A DNA stretch of 64,000 bases from Streptomyces sp. NBC_01351 (lineage in GTDB: Bacteria; Actinomycetota; Actinomycetes; Streptomycetales; Streptomycetaceae): contig NZ_CP108356.1 in the NCBI RefSeq assembly GCF_036237315.1, forward strand, positions 5,771,501 to 5,835,500, in the 5' to 3' direction. Under the pieces are notes generated by a model. That model made no database searches and was not told the DNA's origin. It saw only the letters and a list, made by a program, of their open reading frames with translations. Position numbers and translations under genes: made by a program. This document shows, piece by piece, positions 6,374 through 15,618 of the stretch; within the stretch, counting starts at the first letter, position 1; the number at the start of each line of letters is the position of its first letter.

Positions 6374-8833
6374 GTGACCGATGCCGATCAGGTCCGCGAG
6401 AACGAGCAGATCCGCGAAGACGCCGTGGAAGCGGCTCTCGACAAGCTGGATCTCGACACCAAGGCCCGTCTGCTTTCCGGTCAGGACATGTGGTCCCTGC
6501 CCGCGCTCCCCGAGATCGGGCTGCAGTCCCTGGTCATGTCCGACGGCCCCATCGGGGTCCGCGGGGTGCGCTGGACCGCCGACGACCCCTCCATCGCGCT
6601 GCCCTCGCCCACCGCGCTCGCCGCGGCCTGGGACCCGGAGCTCGCCCGCCGGGCCGGCCGGCTCCTCGCCCAGGAGGCCCGCCGCAAGGGCGTCCACGTC
6701 CTCCTCGCCCCGACCGTCAACCTGCACCGATCCCCGCTCGGCGGCCGGCACTTCGAGTGCTACTCCGAGGACCCCTACCTCACCGGCGCCATCGGCAGCA
6801 GTTACGTGAACGGCGTCCAGGACGGCGGGGTCGGCACCACGGTCAAGCACTTCGTCGGCAACGACGCGGAGACCGAGCGGTTCACCGTCGACAGCGTCAT
6901 CGCCCCGCGCCCGCTGCGCGAGGTGTACCTGGCCCCGTTCGAGGCCATCGTCGCCAATGCCCACCCCTGGGGCATCATGACCGCCTACAACCGGGTCAAC
7001 GGCACGACGATGACCGAGCACACCTACCTCGTCAACGAAGTCCTGCGCGCGGAATGGGGCTTCGACGGGTACAACGTGTCCGACTGGATGGCCGCCCGGT
7101 CCACCACCGGGGACATCCTCGGCGGCATGGACGTGGCCATGCCCGGCCCGCAGACCGTCTACGGACCCGCCCTCGCCGAGGCCGTGCGCGCCGGTGAGGT
7201 CCCCGAGTCCGCCGTCGACGCGGCCGTCCGCAACGTGCTGCGCCTCGCGGCCCGCGTCGGCGCCCTGGCGGGCGCCCCCGCCGTGGTCGAGGAGGTCCCG
7301 GCCCCGATCGACGGGCAGGCCCTGGCCCGCGAGCTCGCCGCCCGCGGCTTCGTCCTCGTGCGCAACGAGAACGGAACCCTGCCGCTCGACACCGCCGCCG
7401 GCCGCACCGTCGCCCTCATCGGCGCCGCGGCCCGCGACGCCCGGGTCCTCGGCGGCGGCTCCGCCACCGTCTTCCCCGAGCGGATCGTCTCCCCGCTCGA
7501 CGGCCTCACCGCGGCCCTCCCCGAAGGGGCACTCACCTTCACCGTCGGCGCCGACCCCTCCGACGAACTGACCCCCGCCGACAAGGGCTTCGAGCTGCGC
7601 GCGGTCTGCCGCGACGCCTCCGGCGCCGTCCTCGGCGAGGGCAGCCTGCCCTCCGGCCAGGTCCAGTGGATCGGCGACGACCTGCCCGAGGGCGCCTCGT
7701 ACGAGACGATGGCGAGCATCGAGGTCACCGGAACGTTCCTGCCGCGCGATAACGGTGCGCACGCCTTCGGCACCCGCGGGCTCGGCGCCTTCACCCTCAC
7801 CGTCGGCGGGGAGACCGTGTGGGAGGGCGTCCAGGAGCTCGGCAACGAGGCGGACCCCTTCGAGGCCTTCTTCGGCGCCCCCAACGAGCGGGCCCGCGTC
7901 ACCCTCACCGAGGGGGAGCCGGTCGAGGTCTCGCTGACCTACCAGGTCCCCGACATGACCGCGCTGCCGCTCAAGGCGATCATGTTCTCGCTGCTCCACC
8001 TCGGCCCGCAGCGCGAGGCCGACGCGCTGATCGCCGAGGCCGTGGAAGCCGCCCGGGCCGCCGACACCGCGGTCGTGGTCGTCGCCACCACCGAGCGCGT
8101 GGAGTCCGAGGGCTTCGACCGCAAGGACCTCCGCCTTCCCGGCCGCCAGGACGAACTGGTCCGTGCCGTCGCCGCCGTCAACCCGAACACGGTGGTCGTG
8201 GTCAACGCCGGCTCCCCGGTCGAGCTCCCGTGGCGCGACGAGGTCGGCGCCGTGCTCCTGACCTGGTTCCCCGGACAGGAGGGCGGGGCCGCGCTGGCCG
8301 ACGTACTCCTCGGCGACACGGAGCCCGGCGGGCGACTGCCCACCACCTGGCCCGCCGCCTTCGCCGACGCGCCCGTCACCGAGGTCGTCCCCACCGAGGG
8401 GCGCCTGGAGTACTCCGAGGGCCTGTTCATCGGCTACCGCGCCTACGAGGCGCAGTCCGTCGAGCCCGCCTTCCCCTTCGGGCACGGCCTCGGCTACACC
8501 GACTGGGCGTACGAGTCCCTGGAGGCCACCGCCGACACCGTCCGGGTCCGCCTCACCAACACCGGCACCCGGCCCGGCCGCGAGGTCGTACAGATCTACC
8601 TCGCCCCGGTCTCCGACGCCGTGGAGCGCCCGGCGAGCTGGCTGGCCGCCTTCGCGGGCGTCGAGGCGGGCCCCGGCGAGAGCGTCGAGACCGAGATCGC
8701 CCTGCCCGCCCGGGCCTTCGAGATCTGGGACGAGGCGGCCCGCGGCTGGCAGCGGATCGGCGGCACCTACGAGGTCCGCGCGAGCCACTCGCACGGCGAC
8801 ACGCGACTGACGGCGACGCTCGACCTCGCGTGA
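6374..8833 (+). CDS. Glycoside hydrolase family 3 beta-glucosidase
   Basis: An 819-residue cytosolic GH3 enzyme with no signal peptide. Domains in order: the GH3 N-terminal barrel with KHFVGNDAE (from residue 158) and the nucleophile motif YNVSDWM (Asp237), the GH3 C-terminal domain starting near residue 320 with GGGSATVFPE, an inserted PA14-like domain at about 400-510, the rest of the C-terminal domain, and a fibronectin type III-like end (VRLTNTGTRPGREVVQIYL). GH3 enzymes with a PA14 insert hydrolyse beta-glucosides or other short beta-linked oligosaccharides. The GTG start at 6374 has GAGGAGG eight bases upstream. It is divergent from, and probably repressed by, the TetR gene. Confidence 0.93.
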   Translation: MTDADQVRENEQIREDAVEAALDKLDLDTKARLLSGQDMWSLPALPEIGLQSLVMSDGPIGVRGVRWTADDPSIALPSPTALAAAWDPELARRAGRLLAQEARRKGVHVLLAPTVNLHRSPLGGRHFECYSEDPYLTGAIGSSYVNGVQDGGVGTTVKHFVGNDAETERFTVDSVIAPRPLREVYLAPFEAIVANAHPWGIMTAYNRVNGTTMTEHTYLVNEVLRAEWGFDGYNVSDWMAARSTTGDILGGMDVAMPGPQTVYGPALAEAVRAGEVPESAVDAAVRNVLRLAARVGALAGAPAVVEEVPAPIDGQALARELAARGFVLVRNENGTLPLDTAAGRTVALIGAAARDARVLGGGSATVFPERIVSPLDGLTAALPEGALTFTVGADPSDELTPADKGFELRAVCRDASGAVLGEGSLPSGQVQWIGDDLPEGASYETMASIEVTGTFLPRDNGAHAFGTRGLGAFTLTVGGETVWEGVQELGNEADPFEAFFGAPNERARVTLTEGEPVEVSLTYQVPDMTALPLKAIMFSLLHLGPQREADALIAEAVEAARAADTAVVVVATTERVESEGFDRKDLRLPGRQDELVRAVAAVNPNTVVVVNAGSPVELPWRDEVGAVLLTWFPGQEGGAALADVLLGDTEPGGRLPTTWPAAFADAPVTEVVPTEGRLEYSEGLFIGYRAYEAQSVEPAFPFGHGLGYTDWAYESLEATADTVRVRLTNTGTRPGREVVQIYLAPVSDAVERPASWLAAFAGVEAGPGESVETEIALPARAFEIWDEAARGWQRIGGTYEVRASHSHGDTRLTATLDLA

Positions 8834-8851
8834 CACGCCGTATGGCCGGAA

Positions 8852-8916
8852 ATCACCCCTGTTGGGGGTGATGCGGAGCCGGACCGGGGGAAGGTCCTGA
8901 CACCTTCTCCCGGTCC
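8852..8916. terminator. Two consecutive hairpins between convergent genes
   Basis: ATCACCCC (8852-8859) pairs perfectly with GGGGTGAT (8865-8872). GGACCGGGGGAAGGT (8881-8895) pairs with ACCTTCTCCCGGTCC (8902-8916), with one mismatch. They lie between the ends of the beta-glucosidase and SGNH genes and can act in both directions. Confidence 0.85.
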
Positions 8917-8932
8917 TTCGCGCATGTGAGCG

Positions 8933-9829
8933 TCAACGCGGCGGCTGCGCCGCCGTCACCTGTCGGTGCGCCAGTTCCGCGAGCCGCGCCTGCCCGTCCT
9001 TGCCCGGATGGAACCAGTCCCAGCGGCTCAACTGCTCCGCCGAGAAGGGGTACTGGAACACCGCTCCGCCGTCGTAGCGGCACAGCGAGTCCTTCGCGCA
9101 GACCTCGCGCAGCACCTCGTTGTACTCCACCACCCGCGCCCGCACCTGCTCCCGCCGGGCCGTCGCCCCCGAGCCCGCCGACAGCGGGTCGGCGAGCATC
9201 GACTGACAGATGCCCAGCTTCCAGATCTGCCGCACCATCGGGCTGTCCTTGCCCTGCTCCCACAGCCGCTGGAGGTCCGGAACGCTGGAGACGTACACCT
9301 GGGAGGTGGGCGAGGCGGCCCGCAGTCCCGCGAGGGCATTCTCGAAACCGGCCCGGAAATCCGCCACCGGAGTCATCGCCGAAGCCGTGGGCCGGCAGGC
9401 GTCGTTCGAGCCCACCATGACCGTGACCAGGTCGGGCTTGTGCCCGGCCGCCTCGGCCAGCTGCTGCGGCAGGTCCGCCATGCGCGAGCCGGTCACCGCG
9501 TGGTTCCAGCTGCGCGCGGGGGCCTCGGCGTCCCCGATGAGGCGCGAGGCCAGGGAGCGCACCTCCGGGTCGTTGCCGGTGGCCCAGGAGACCTCCGGGC
9601 AGTCGGCCAGGACCGAACAGGCGTCGAAACCACGGGTGATCGAGTCGCCCACCGCCGCGATGGAGGCGGGCGCGGTGTTCCAGCGCGGCGCCGCCTGCGC
9701 CCCCTGTTCACCCTCGTCGCCCGACCCGCCCGAGCTGCATCCGGTCACCGCCCCGGCCAGCAGCACGACCGTCGCGCCCGCGCCCGCGAATGCCCGGCGC
9801 GCGCGACGGCGTGCGGGGGTGGTGCGCAT
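8933..9829 (-). CDS. SGNH/GDSL-family lipoprotein hydrolase
   Basis: A 298-residue exported esterase/lipase-like protein. A positively charged N-terminus and hydrophobic segment end in the lipobox AVTGC (Cys about 31), so it should be a membrane-anchored lipoprotein. The SGNH blocks are visible: AVGDSITRG with the catalytic Ser, the glycine block NHAVTGSRM, MVGSNDAC with the Asn, and DWFHPGKDG with the catalytic Asp-x-x-His. Several cysteines in the mature part suggest disulfides. The substrate (acyl esters, possibly of envelope glycans) is not determinable. Confidence 0.88.
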   Translation of the reverse strand: MRTTPARRRARRAFAGAGATVVLLAGAVTGCSSGGSGDEGEQGAQAAPRWNTAPASIAAVGDSITRGFDACSVLADCPEVSWATGNDPEVRSLASRLIGDAEAPARSWNHAVTGSRMADLPQQLAEAAGHKPDLVTVMVGSNDACRPTASAMTPVADFRAGFENALAGLRAASPTSQVYVSSVPDLQRLWEQGKDSPMVRQIWKLGICQSMLADPLSAGSGATARREQVRARVVEYNEVLREVCAKDSLCRYDGGAVFQYPFSAEQLSRWDWFHPGKDGQARLAELAHRQVTAAQPPR

Positions 9830-10078
9830 GGGAAGGTCCCCTCCTCGTCGTCCCCGCGTGGTTCGGGGGGTCCTGCTGAGTGAAAGCTCTGTGTTTACGG
9901 GCCTCGGAGCGACCGTACGTCACACCATGACCCCCGGCGCACGGTAGCTTTTTCCCGTGGCGTTTCGGCCGCAAGTCCCGTAGCGCAATGTCAAATAATT
10001 TCCGTTACATTACATCACGTCACATACTGTCCGTTTTCTGGAGTTTATTCCTGACCTCGTCCCACACTGGAGGTCCCG

Positions 10079-10573
10079 GTGACGACACGTGGAGTTCTGT
10101 ACGTGCATTCCGCACCGCGCGCGCTCTGCCCGCATGTGGAATGGGCTGTTGCGGGCGTGCTCGGGGTGCGGGTGAACCTCGACTGGATCCGGCAGCCCGC
10201 CTCCCCCGGCACCTGGAGAGCCGAGTTCTCCTGGCAGGCCGAAGCGGGCACCGCCTCGAAACTCGCCTCAGCGCTGCGCGGCTGGCACCTGCTGCGCTTC
10301 GAGGTGACCGCGGAACCCTGCCCGACCTCCGAGGGCGAGCGCTACAGCTCCACCCCGGAACTCGGCATCTTCCACGCCGTCACCGGCATGCACGGCGACA
10401 TCCTGATCCCGGAGGACCGGCTGCGCGCCGCCCTCGCCCGGTCGGCGCGCGGTGAGACCGACCTGGAGGCGGAGATCGCCAAACTGCTCGGCAAACCCTG
10501 GGACGACGAACTGGAGCCCTTCCGCTACGCGGGCGAGGGCGCCCCGGTCCGCTGGCTCCACCAAGTGGTCTGA
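10079..10573 (+). CDS. DUF3145 family protein
   Basis: A 164-residue protein of the actinobacterial DUF3145 family, with conserved TRGVLYVHSAPRALCPHVEW at the N-terminus and FRYAGEGAPVRWLHQVV at the end. Function is unknown. It is characteristically found beside the fabDHPF fatty-acid cluster in Streptomyces, as here, which suggests a link to lipid metabolism without showing one. It starts with GTG. Its last two codons, gtc and the stop tga, are part of the left arm of the long hairpin shared with fabF. The upstream 100 bases are unusually AT-rich for this genome, consistent with a strong promoter. Confidence 0.88.
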   Translation: MTTRGVLYVHSAPRALCPHVEWAVAGVLGVRVNLDWIRQPASPGTWRAEFSWQAEAGTASKLASALRGWHLLRFEVTAEPCPTSEGERYSSTPELGIFHAVTGMHGDILIPEDRLRAALARSARGETDLEAEIAKLLGKPWDDELEPFRYAGEGAPVRWLHQVV

Positions 10574-10643
10574 GTTCTGTACGTGCGAAGGGCCCCGTCC
10601 GGCATCTGCCGGGCGGGGCCCTTCGTACGTACAGAACTCAGAC
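10568..10643. terminator. Very long bidirectional terminator overlapping both stop codons
   Basis: A 30-bp stem with one mismatch: the arm 10568-10597 begins GTCTGAGTTCTGTACGT and the arm 10614-10643 ends ACGTACAGAACTCAGAC. The loop region holds a second small stem (CCGGC/GCCGG). The stop of the DUF3145 gene (10571-10573) and the stop of fabF (10638-10640) occupy mirror positions in the arms. Confidence 0.92.
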
Positions 10644-11903
10644 GCTGCGGAACGCCAGGGTCACGTTGTGACCGCCGAAGCCGAAGGAGTTGTTGATCGC
10701 GGAGATCGGACCGTCGGCCGGCAGCTTGCGCGGCTCGTCGCGGACGATGTCCGCGTCGATGTCCTCGTCCAGGTCGTCGCAGTTGATCGTCGGCGGGGCC
10801 AGCCGGTGGTACAGCGCCAGCACGGTCGCGACGGTCTCGATGCCGCCGGCGCCACCGAGCAGGTGACCGGTCATCGACTTGGTCGCGGAGATCGCGATGT
10901 GGTCGAGGTCGTCGCCCAGCACCTTGCGCAGGGCCTTCAGCTCGGCCGTGTCACCCTGCGGGGTCGACGTGGCGTGCGCGTTCAGGTGGACCAGCTCGGC
11001 CGGGTCGAGACCCGTGTTGTCGAGCAGGTTCTGCACCGCGGCCGCGACACCGCGACCCGTGGGCTCCGGCTGCGCGATGTGGTGGCTGTCCGCGGACAGA
11101 CCTTGGCCCAGCACCTCGCAGTAGACCCGGGCGCCACGCGCGGCGGCGTGCTCGGCGGACTCCAGGATCACGACGCCCGCGCCCTCGCCCAGTACGAAGC
11201 CGTCACGGGCCTTGTCGTACGGGCGGGAAGCCTGCTCGGGGTTCTCGTTGTTCTTGGACATCGCCATCATGTTGGCGAACGCGGCGATGGGCAGCGGGTG
11301 GATCGCCGCCTCGGTGCCGCCCGCGACGACCACGTCGGCGCGGCCGGTACGGATCATCTCGACGGCGTAGCCGATGGCCTCGGCGCCGGAGGCACAGGCG
11401 CTGACCGGAGTGTGCACGCCCGCACGGGCGTTGACCTCCAGGCCGACGTTGGCCGACGGGCCGTTCGGCATGAGCATGGGGACGGTGTGCGGGGAGACCC
11501 GGCGCACGCCCTTTTCCTTCAGTACGTCGTACTGGTCGAGCAGGGTCGTCACGCCGCCGATGCCGGAGGCGATGACAGTGCCCAGGCGCTCGGGGACGAT
11601 GGACTCGTCCTCGCCGGCCGGAGCGGTGTAACCCGCGTCGGCCCAGGCCTCACGGGCCGCGATGAGGGCGAACTGGGCCGAGCGGTCCAGCTTGCGGGCC
11701 AGCGGGCGGGGCAGGACCTCGCTCGGGTCCACGGCGGCCTGGGCGGCGATACGAACCGGGAGTTCGGCGAAGCGCTCACCCTCGAGGGGCTTCACGCCGG
11801 AACGGCCGGCAAGCAGACCTTCCCAGGTCGAAGCGCTGTCGCCACCCAGCGGAGTGGTTGCGCCGATACCGGTGACGACCACGGTGCGATTGGTCGGGCT
11901 CAC
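10638..11903 (-). CDS. fabF: Beta-ketoacyl-ACP synthase II
   Basis: A 421-residue condensing enzyme that elongates acyl-ACP with malonyl-ACP in type II fatty acid synthesis. The Cys-His-His triad is intact: Cys170 in VSACASGAEA, His in LNAHATSTPQGD and His in KSMTGHLLGGAG. The GTG at 11903 (SPTNRTVVVTGIG) gives the normal N-terminus. The open frame extends further upstream without family resemblance. It is the last gene of the fabD-fabH-acpP-fabF run on the minus strand, 79 bases after acpP, and its stop lies inside the long hairpin shared with the DUF3145 gene. Confidence 0.96.
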   Translation of the reverse strand: MSPTNRTVVVTGIGATTPLGGDSASTWEGLLAGRSGVKPLEGERFAELPVRIAAQAAVDPSEVLPRPLARKLDRSAQFALIAAREAWADAGYTAPAGEDESIVPERLGTVIASGIGGVTTLLDQYDVLKEKGVRRVSPHTVPMLMPNGPSANVGLEVNARAGVHTPVSACASGAEAIGYAVEMIRTGRADVVVAGGTEAAIHPLPIAAFANMMAMSKNNENPEQASRPYDKARDGFVLGEGAGVVILESAEHAAARGARVYCEVLGQGLSADSHHIAQPEPTGRGVAAAVQNLLDNTGLDPAELVHLNAHATSTPQGDTAELKALRKVLGDDLDHIAISATKSMTGHLLGGAGGIETVATVLALYHRLAPPTINCDDLDEDIDADIVRDEPRKLPADGPISAINNSFGFGGHNVTLAFRSV

Positions 11904-11982
11904 AGGAATTCTTTCTCCACGTCTCAGGGGGTGCTGAATTGTCACGGCGCCACCGCCGGGTGGCGACAAACGCTGGTCGGAC

Positions 11983-12234
11983 TTAGGCGTCCTGGTGCTT
12001 CAGGATGTAGTCCGCGGCGTCGCCGACCGTCTTGAGGTTCTTGACGTCCTCGTCCGGGATCTTGACGTCGAAGCGCTCTTCGGCGGCGACGACGACCTCG
12101 ACCATGGACAGCGAGTCGACGTCCAGGTCGTCGGTGAAGGACTTGTCGATCTCGACGTCCTCGACCGGGATGCCCGCGATCTCGTTGACGATGTCGGCGA
12201 GACCGGCGACGATCTCTTCCTGGGTGGCGGCCAT
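11983..12234 (-). CDS. acpP: Acyl carrier protein of fatty acid synthesis
   Basis: An 83-residue acidic acyl carrier protein. The phosphopantetheine attachment serine is Ser41 in the motif DVDSLSMVEVV. Its length, low basic content and position between fabH and fabF identify it as the primary-metabolism ACP rather than a polyketide ACP. It carries growing acyl chains between FabD, FabH, FabF and the reductases in the cytosol. Confidence 0.96.
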   Translation of the reverse strand: MAATQEEIVAGLADIVNEIAGIPVEDVEIDKSFTDDLDVDSLSMVEVVVAAEERFDVKIPDEDVKNLKTVGDAADYILKHQDA

Positions 12235-12290
12235 GTGGCGCTCCTTCTATAGCTACTGAGGTGGAACAGGGCTGGGAACGTATCCCGGCC

Positions 12291-13295
12291 CTAGGGGAGG
12301 GTAACGACCGTCGCGGCGTAGACGAGTCCCGCCCCGAAGCCGATGACGAGCGCGGTGTCGCCGCTCTTCGCCGCTCCGGTCGCCAGGAGCCGCTCCATAG
12401 CGAGCGGGATCGAGGCGGCCGAGGTGTTGCCGGTGGTCTCCACGTCACGGGCGACCGTCACGTGCTCCGGCAGCTTCAGAGTCTTCACCATCGAGTCGAT
12501 GATCCGCATGTTTGCCTGGTGCGGAATGAAGACGTCCAGGTCGTCGGCGGTGATCCCGGCGGCGTCGAGCGCCTGCTGGGCCACCTTGGCCATCTCGAAG
12601 ACGGCCCAGCGGAAGACCGCCTGACCCTCCTGCGTGATGGCCGGGAACTTTTCGCCGCCGCCCTTGCCGGTGTACTCGTCCCACGGCACCGTCTGCTTGA
12701 TGGTGTCGGACTTGTCGCCCTCCGAACCCCACACCGTGGGGCCGATGGCCGGCTCGTCCGAGGGACCGACGACCACGGCGCCGGCGCCGTCACCGAACAG
12801 GAAGGCCGTCGCGCGGTCCTCCAGGTCGGTCAGGTCCGAGAGCCGCTCCACGCCGATGACGAGCACGTACTCCGCCGAGCCCTCGACGACCATGCCCTTG
12901 GCCAGGGTCAGGCCGTAGCCGAACCCGGCGCAGCCGGCGGAGATGTCGAAGGCGGCGGGCTTGATCGCACCGACCCGGTGCGCGATCTCGGTCGCGACGG
13001 CCGGGGTCTGCTTGAAGTGCGAGACCGTCGAGACGATCACCGCACCGATCTGCTCGGGCGAGACGCCGGCGTCGGCCAGCGCCTTCCCGGAGGCCTCCAC
13101 CGACATCGCGGCGACGGTCTCCTCGGGCGAGGCCCAATGGCGCGTCGCGATGCCGGAACGGGAACGGATCCACTCGTCGGACGAGTCGATCGTCTCCAGG
13201 ATGACCTCGTTGGGCACCACACGGGCCGGGCGGTAACCGCCGACGCCGAGGATGCGGGCGTACGGGGAGCCCTTGGCCGGTTTGATCTTGGACAT
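12291..13295 (-). CDS. fabH: Beta-ketoacyl-ACP synthase III
   Basis: A 334-residue KAS III that condenses an acyl-CoA starter with malonyl-ACP, and in Streptomyces sets the straight/branched fatty-acid ratio. Catalytic residues are visible: Cys122 in SAGCAGFGYG, His in FIPHQANMRI and Asn in GNTSAASIP. It lies 18 bases downstream of fabD and 56 upstream of acpP on the same strand, so the cluster is very probably one operon. Confidence 0.96.
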   Translation of the reverse strand: MSKIKPAKGSPYARILGVGGYRPARVVPNEVILETIDSSDEWIRSRSGIATRHWASPEETVAAMSVEASGKALADAGVSPEQIGAVIVSTVSHFKQTPAVATEIAHRVGAIKPAAFDISAGCAGFGYGLTLAKGMVVEGSAEYVLVIGVERLSDLTDLEDRATAFLFGDGAGAVVVGPSDEPAIGPTVWGSEGDKSDTIKQTVPWDEYTGKGGGEKFPAITQEGQAVFRWAVFEMAKVAQQALDAAGITADDLDVFIPHQANMRIIDSMVKTLKLPEHVTVARDVETTGNTSAASIPLAMERLLATGAAKSGDTALVIGFGAGLVYAATVVTLP

Positions 13296-13313
13296 GCTTG
13301 TGGGCTCCTTCTC

Positions 13314-14237
13314 TCAGGCCGCGGGCTCGGCGAAGAGCTGCTTGGCCTTGTCGAGATCCTCCGGCGTCTTCAGGGCGACGCTCGGCACGCCCTTCAGCGC
13401 GCGCTTGGCCAGGCCCGTCAGGGTGCCGCCGGGGCAGAGCTCGATGATTCCCGTGACGCCCAGCTCACCGAAGGTCTCCATGCACAGGTCCCAGCGGACC
13501 GGGTTGGCGACCTGGCCGACCAGGCGGGCGACTACATCGGCGCCCGAGGTGACGACGGCGCCGTCCTTGTTGGAGACGTACTTCAGGGCCGGGTCCGCCG
13601 GGGAGAGGGCCTTGGCGGCCTCCTCCAGCGTGGCGACCGCCGGGGCCATGTGGTGCGTGTGGAAGGCGCCCGCGACCTTGAGGGCGACGACCTTCATGGA
13701 GCCTTCGGGCTTCTCGGCCTCCAGGGCAGCGATCTGCTCCATGGTGCCGGCGGCCACGATCTGGCCCGCGCCGTTGATGTTGGCCGGGGTCAGGCCCAGC
13801 TTCTCCAGGTGTGCGACGACGACGTCGCGGTCACCACCGAGGACCGCGGCCATGCCGGTCTCGGTGACCGCGGCGGCCTCCGCCATGCCCAGGCCCCGCG
13901 TCCGTACGAACGACAGTGCCTCGGCCTCGGACAGCACGCCCGCGTACGCGGCGGCGGTGATCTCGCCGACGCTGTGGCCCGCGACGGCACCGAAGGCCGA
14001 AGAGGAACCGAGCGCGGCAGCGGACAGCAGACCCGCGGCGACCAGCAGCGGCTGGGCCACGGCCGTGTCGCGGATCTCGTCGGCGTCAGCCTTCGTGCCG
14101 TAGTGGGCAAGGTCCAGCCCGATGGCGTCCGACCACGCGGCGACGCGGTCGGCGGCACCGGGAAGGTCGAGCCAGGGAGTCAGGAAGCCGGGCGTCTGAG
14201 CGCCTTGGCCGGGAGCGACGAGTACGAGCACCCTCAC
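13314..14237 (-). CDS. fabD: Malonyl-CoA:ACP transacylase
   Basis: A 307-residue acyltransferase that moves malonyl from CoA to ACP. The nucleophile Ser89 is in GHSVGEITAAAYAG, and the N-terminal APGQGAQTPG motif forms part of the active site. The conserved AFHTHHM region near residue 190 carries the catalytic His. GTG at 14237 fits the family N-terminus (RVLVLVAPGQ). It is the first gene of the fatty acid operon, with its activator gene fasR 83 bases upstream on the same strand. Confidence 0.95.
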   Translation of the reverse strand: MRVLVLVAPGQGAQTPGFLTPWLDLPGAADRVAAWSDAIGLDLAHYGTKADADEIRDTAVAQPLLVAAGLLSAAALGSSSAFGAVAGHSVGEITAAAYAGVLSEAEALSFVRTRGLGMAEAAAVTETGMAAVLGGDRDVVVAHLEKLGLTPANINGAGQIVAAGTMEQIAALEAEKPEGSMKVVALKVAGAFHTHHMAPAVATLEEAAKALSPADPALKYVSNKDGAVVTSGADVVARLVGQVANPVRWDLCMETFGELGVTGIIELCPGGTLTGLAKRALKGVPSVALKTPEDLDKAKQLFAEPAA

Positions 14238-14299
14238 ACTCTCTCTTGTGGATGGCCCCTGCCGCCGGTGGGGACAGGGACCAAGAACGGTCGGGGTAA

Positions 14300-14316
14300 T
14301 TGTTGATGTCCGACAA
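14300..14316 (-). promoter_or_regulatory. Candidate control site upstream of fabD
   Basis: TTGT at 14300-14303 and ACAA at 14313-14316 form a short inverted repeat in the AT-richer interval between fasR and fabD. FasR is known in Streptomyces to activate the fab operon from this interval. That this repeat is its site is a guess. Confidence 0.25.
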
Positions 14317-14320
14317 AAGT

Positions 14321-15538
14321 CTAGGACTGCGGATCCCCGTCGGCCAGGCGCCCCAGAATCAGGGCGATCCGCAGCGTGAACGCCGAGCGGACATCCGAAG
14401 GCGACCAACCGGTGACGTCGGTCACACGTCGCAGCCGGTAGCGCACCGTGTTGGGGTGCACGAACAGCATCCGCGCCGCCCCTTCGAGGCTGCTCGCCTG
14501 CTCCAGGTAGACGCTCAGCGTTTCCAGGAGCGCGGACCCGGCCTCCTCCAGCGGTCTGTAGATCTCCTCTACCAGCTGCTCACGGGCAGCGGGATCCGAG
14601 GCGATCGCGCGCTCCGGCAGGAGATCGTCCGCCAGCACCGGTCGCGGGGCGTCCTGCCAGGCCGTGCAGGCCTTCAGTCCGGCCGCCGCGGCCTGCGCCG
14701 ACTTCGTCGCGTTCAGCAGGTCGGGCACCACCGGACCGGCCACCACCGGACCGGCCGCGAACGGTCCGATCAGGGACTTCGCGACCTGCATCGGGTTGTC
14801 GCTGCCGCCCGCGATGACGACCAGGCGGTCACCGAGCACGCCCGTGAGGACCTGGAGCTTGTGGTGGCGGGCCGCGCGCCGGATCGCCTCGACCGTGAGC
14901 TCGCTGTCCCCCTCCGGCGCGGTGCCGAGCACCACGCACACGTGCTCCGGGGAGTTCCAGCCGAGCGCCGCCGCCCGCGACAGCGCACCCTCGTCGGCCT
15001 CGCCGGACAGCACCGCGTTGACGACGAGGGACTCCAGCCGGGCGTCCCACGCGCCGCGCGCCTCGGCGGCCTGCGCGTACACCTGGGCCGTCGCGAAGGC
15101 GATCTCCCGGGCGTACACCAGCAGCGCCTCGCGCAGGATCTGCTCGTCGCCCGGGGCGGCCACCTCGTCGATCGCGGCCTCCATGACCTCGATCGTCGTG
15201 CGGACCATCTCCACCGTCTGGCGCAGGGTGATGGCCCGGGTCAGCTCGCGGGGAGCCGTCCCGAAGACGTCCGTGGAGATCGCCTGCGGGGTCTCCGGGT
15301 GCCGGAACCACTCCGTGAACGCGGCGATGCCGGCCTGTGCGACGAGGCCGATCCAGGACCGGTTCTCCGGGGGCATCGCCCGGTACCACGGCAGGGTCTC
15401 GTCCATGCGCGCGATCGCATTGGCGGCGAGCCGGCCGGAGGACTTCTCCAGTCGGCGCAGCGTCGCGGTGTGCGGATGGGCGGGAGCGGGATGCGCGGCT
15501 CGTGTCGCGGGGGAATGCTCACGTTCGGGTTGGGGCAC
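14321..15538 (-). CDS. fasR: FasR, PucR-type transcriptional activator of fatty acid synthesis
   Basis: A 405-residue regulator. The C-terminal PucR-type helix-turn-helix (SLEGAARMLFVHPNTVRYRL, about residues 345-370) follows a GGDEF-like central region and an N-terminal RsbRD/PucR-type sensory part. The position directly upstream of fabD-fabH-acpP-fabF matches FasR of S. coelicolor, an activator of that operon needed for normal fatty-acid and storage-lipid levels. It is divergent from the pirin gene. Confidence 0.93.
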   Translation of the reverse strand: MPQPEREHSPATRAAHPAPAHPHTATLRRLEKSSGRLAANAIARMDETLPWYRAMPPENRSWIGLVAQAGIAAFTEWFRHPETPQAISTDVFGTAPRELTRAITLRQTVEMVRTTIEVMEAAIDEVAAPGDEQILREALLVYAREIAFATAQVYAQAAEARGAWDARLESLVVNAVLSGEADEGALSRAAALGWNSPEHVCVVLGTAPEGDSELTVEAIRRAARHHKLQVLTGVLGDRLVVIAGGSDNPMQVAKSLIGPFAAGPVVAGPVVPDLLNATKSAQAAAAGLKACTAWQDAPRPVLADDLLPERAIASDPAAREQLVEEIYRPLEEAGSALLETLSVYLEQASSLEGAARMLFVHPNTVRYRLRRVTDVTGWSPSDVRSAFTLRIALILGRLADGDPQS

Positions 15539-15618
15539 GTGACAAGACTGCCCTATCGGCGGGGCTGCGCGGAGTCCGGTCCCGTGCCCGCCGCCGCGCC
15601 GGCGCTACGGTGGCCCCC

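Noticed and set aside
6296..8836. An 846-codon open frame opposite the beta-glucosidase
   Set aside because: The GH3 protein has clear catalytic motifs in the other direction. The opposite frame has no recognisable domain.
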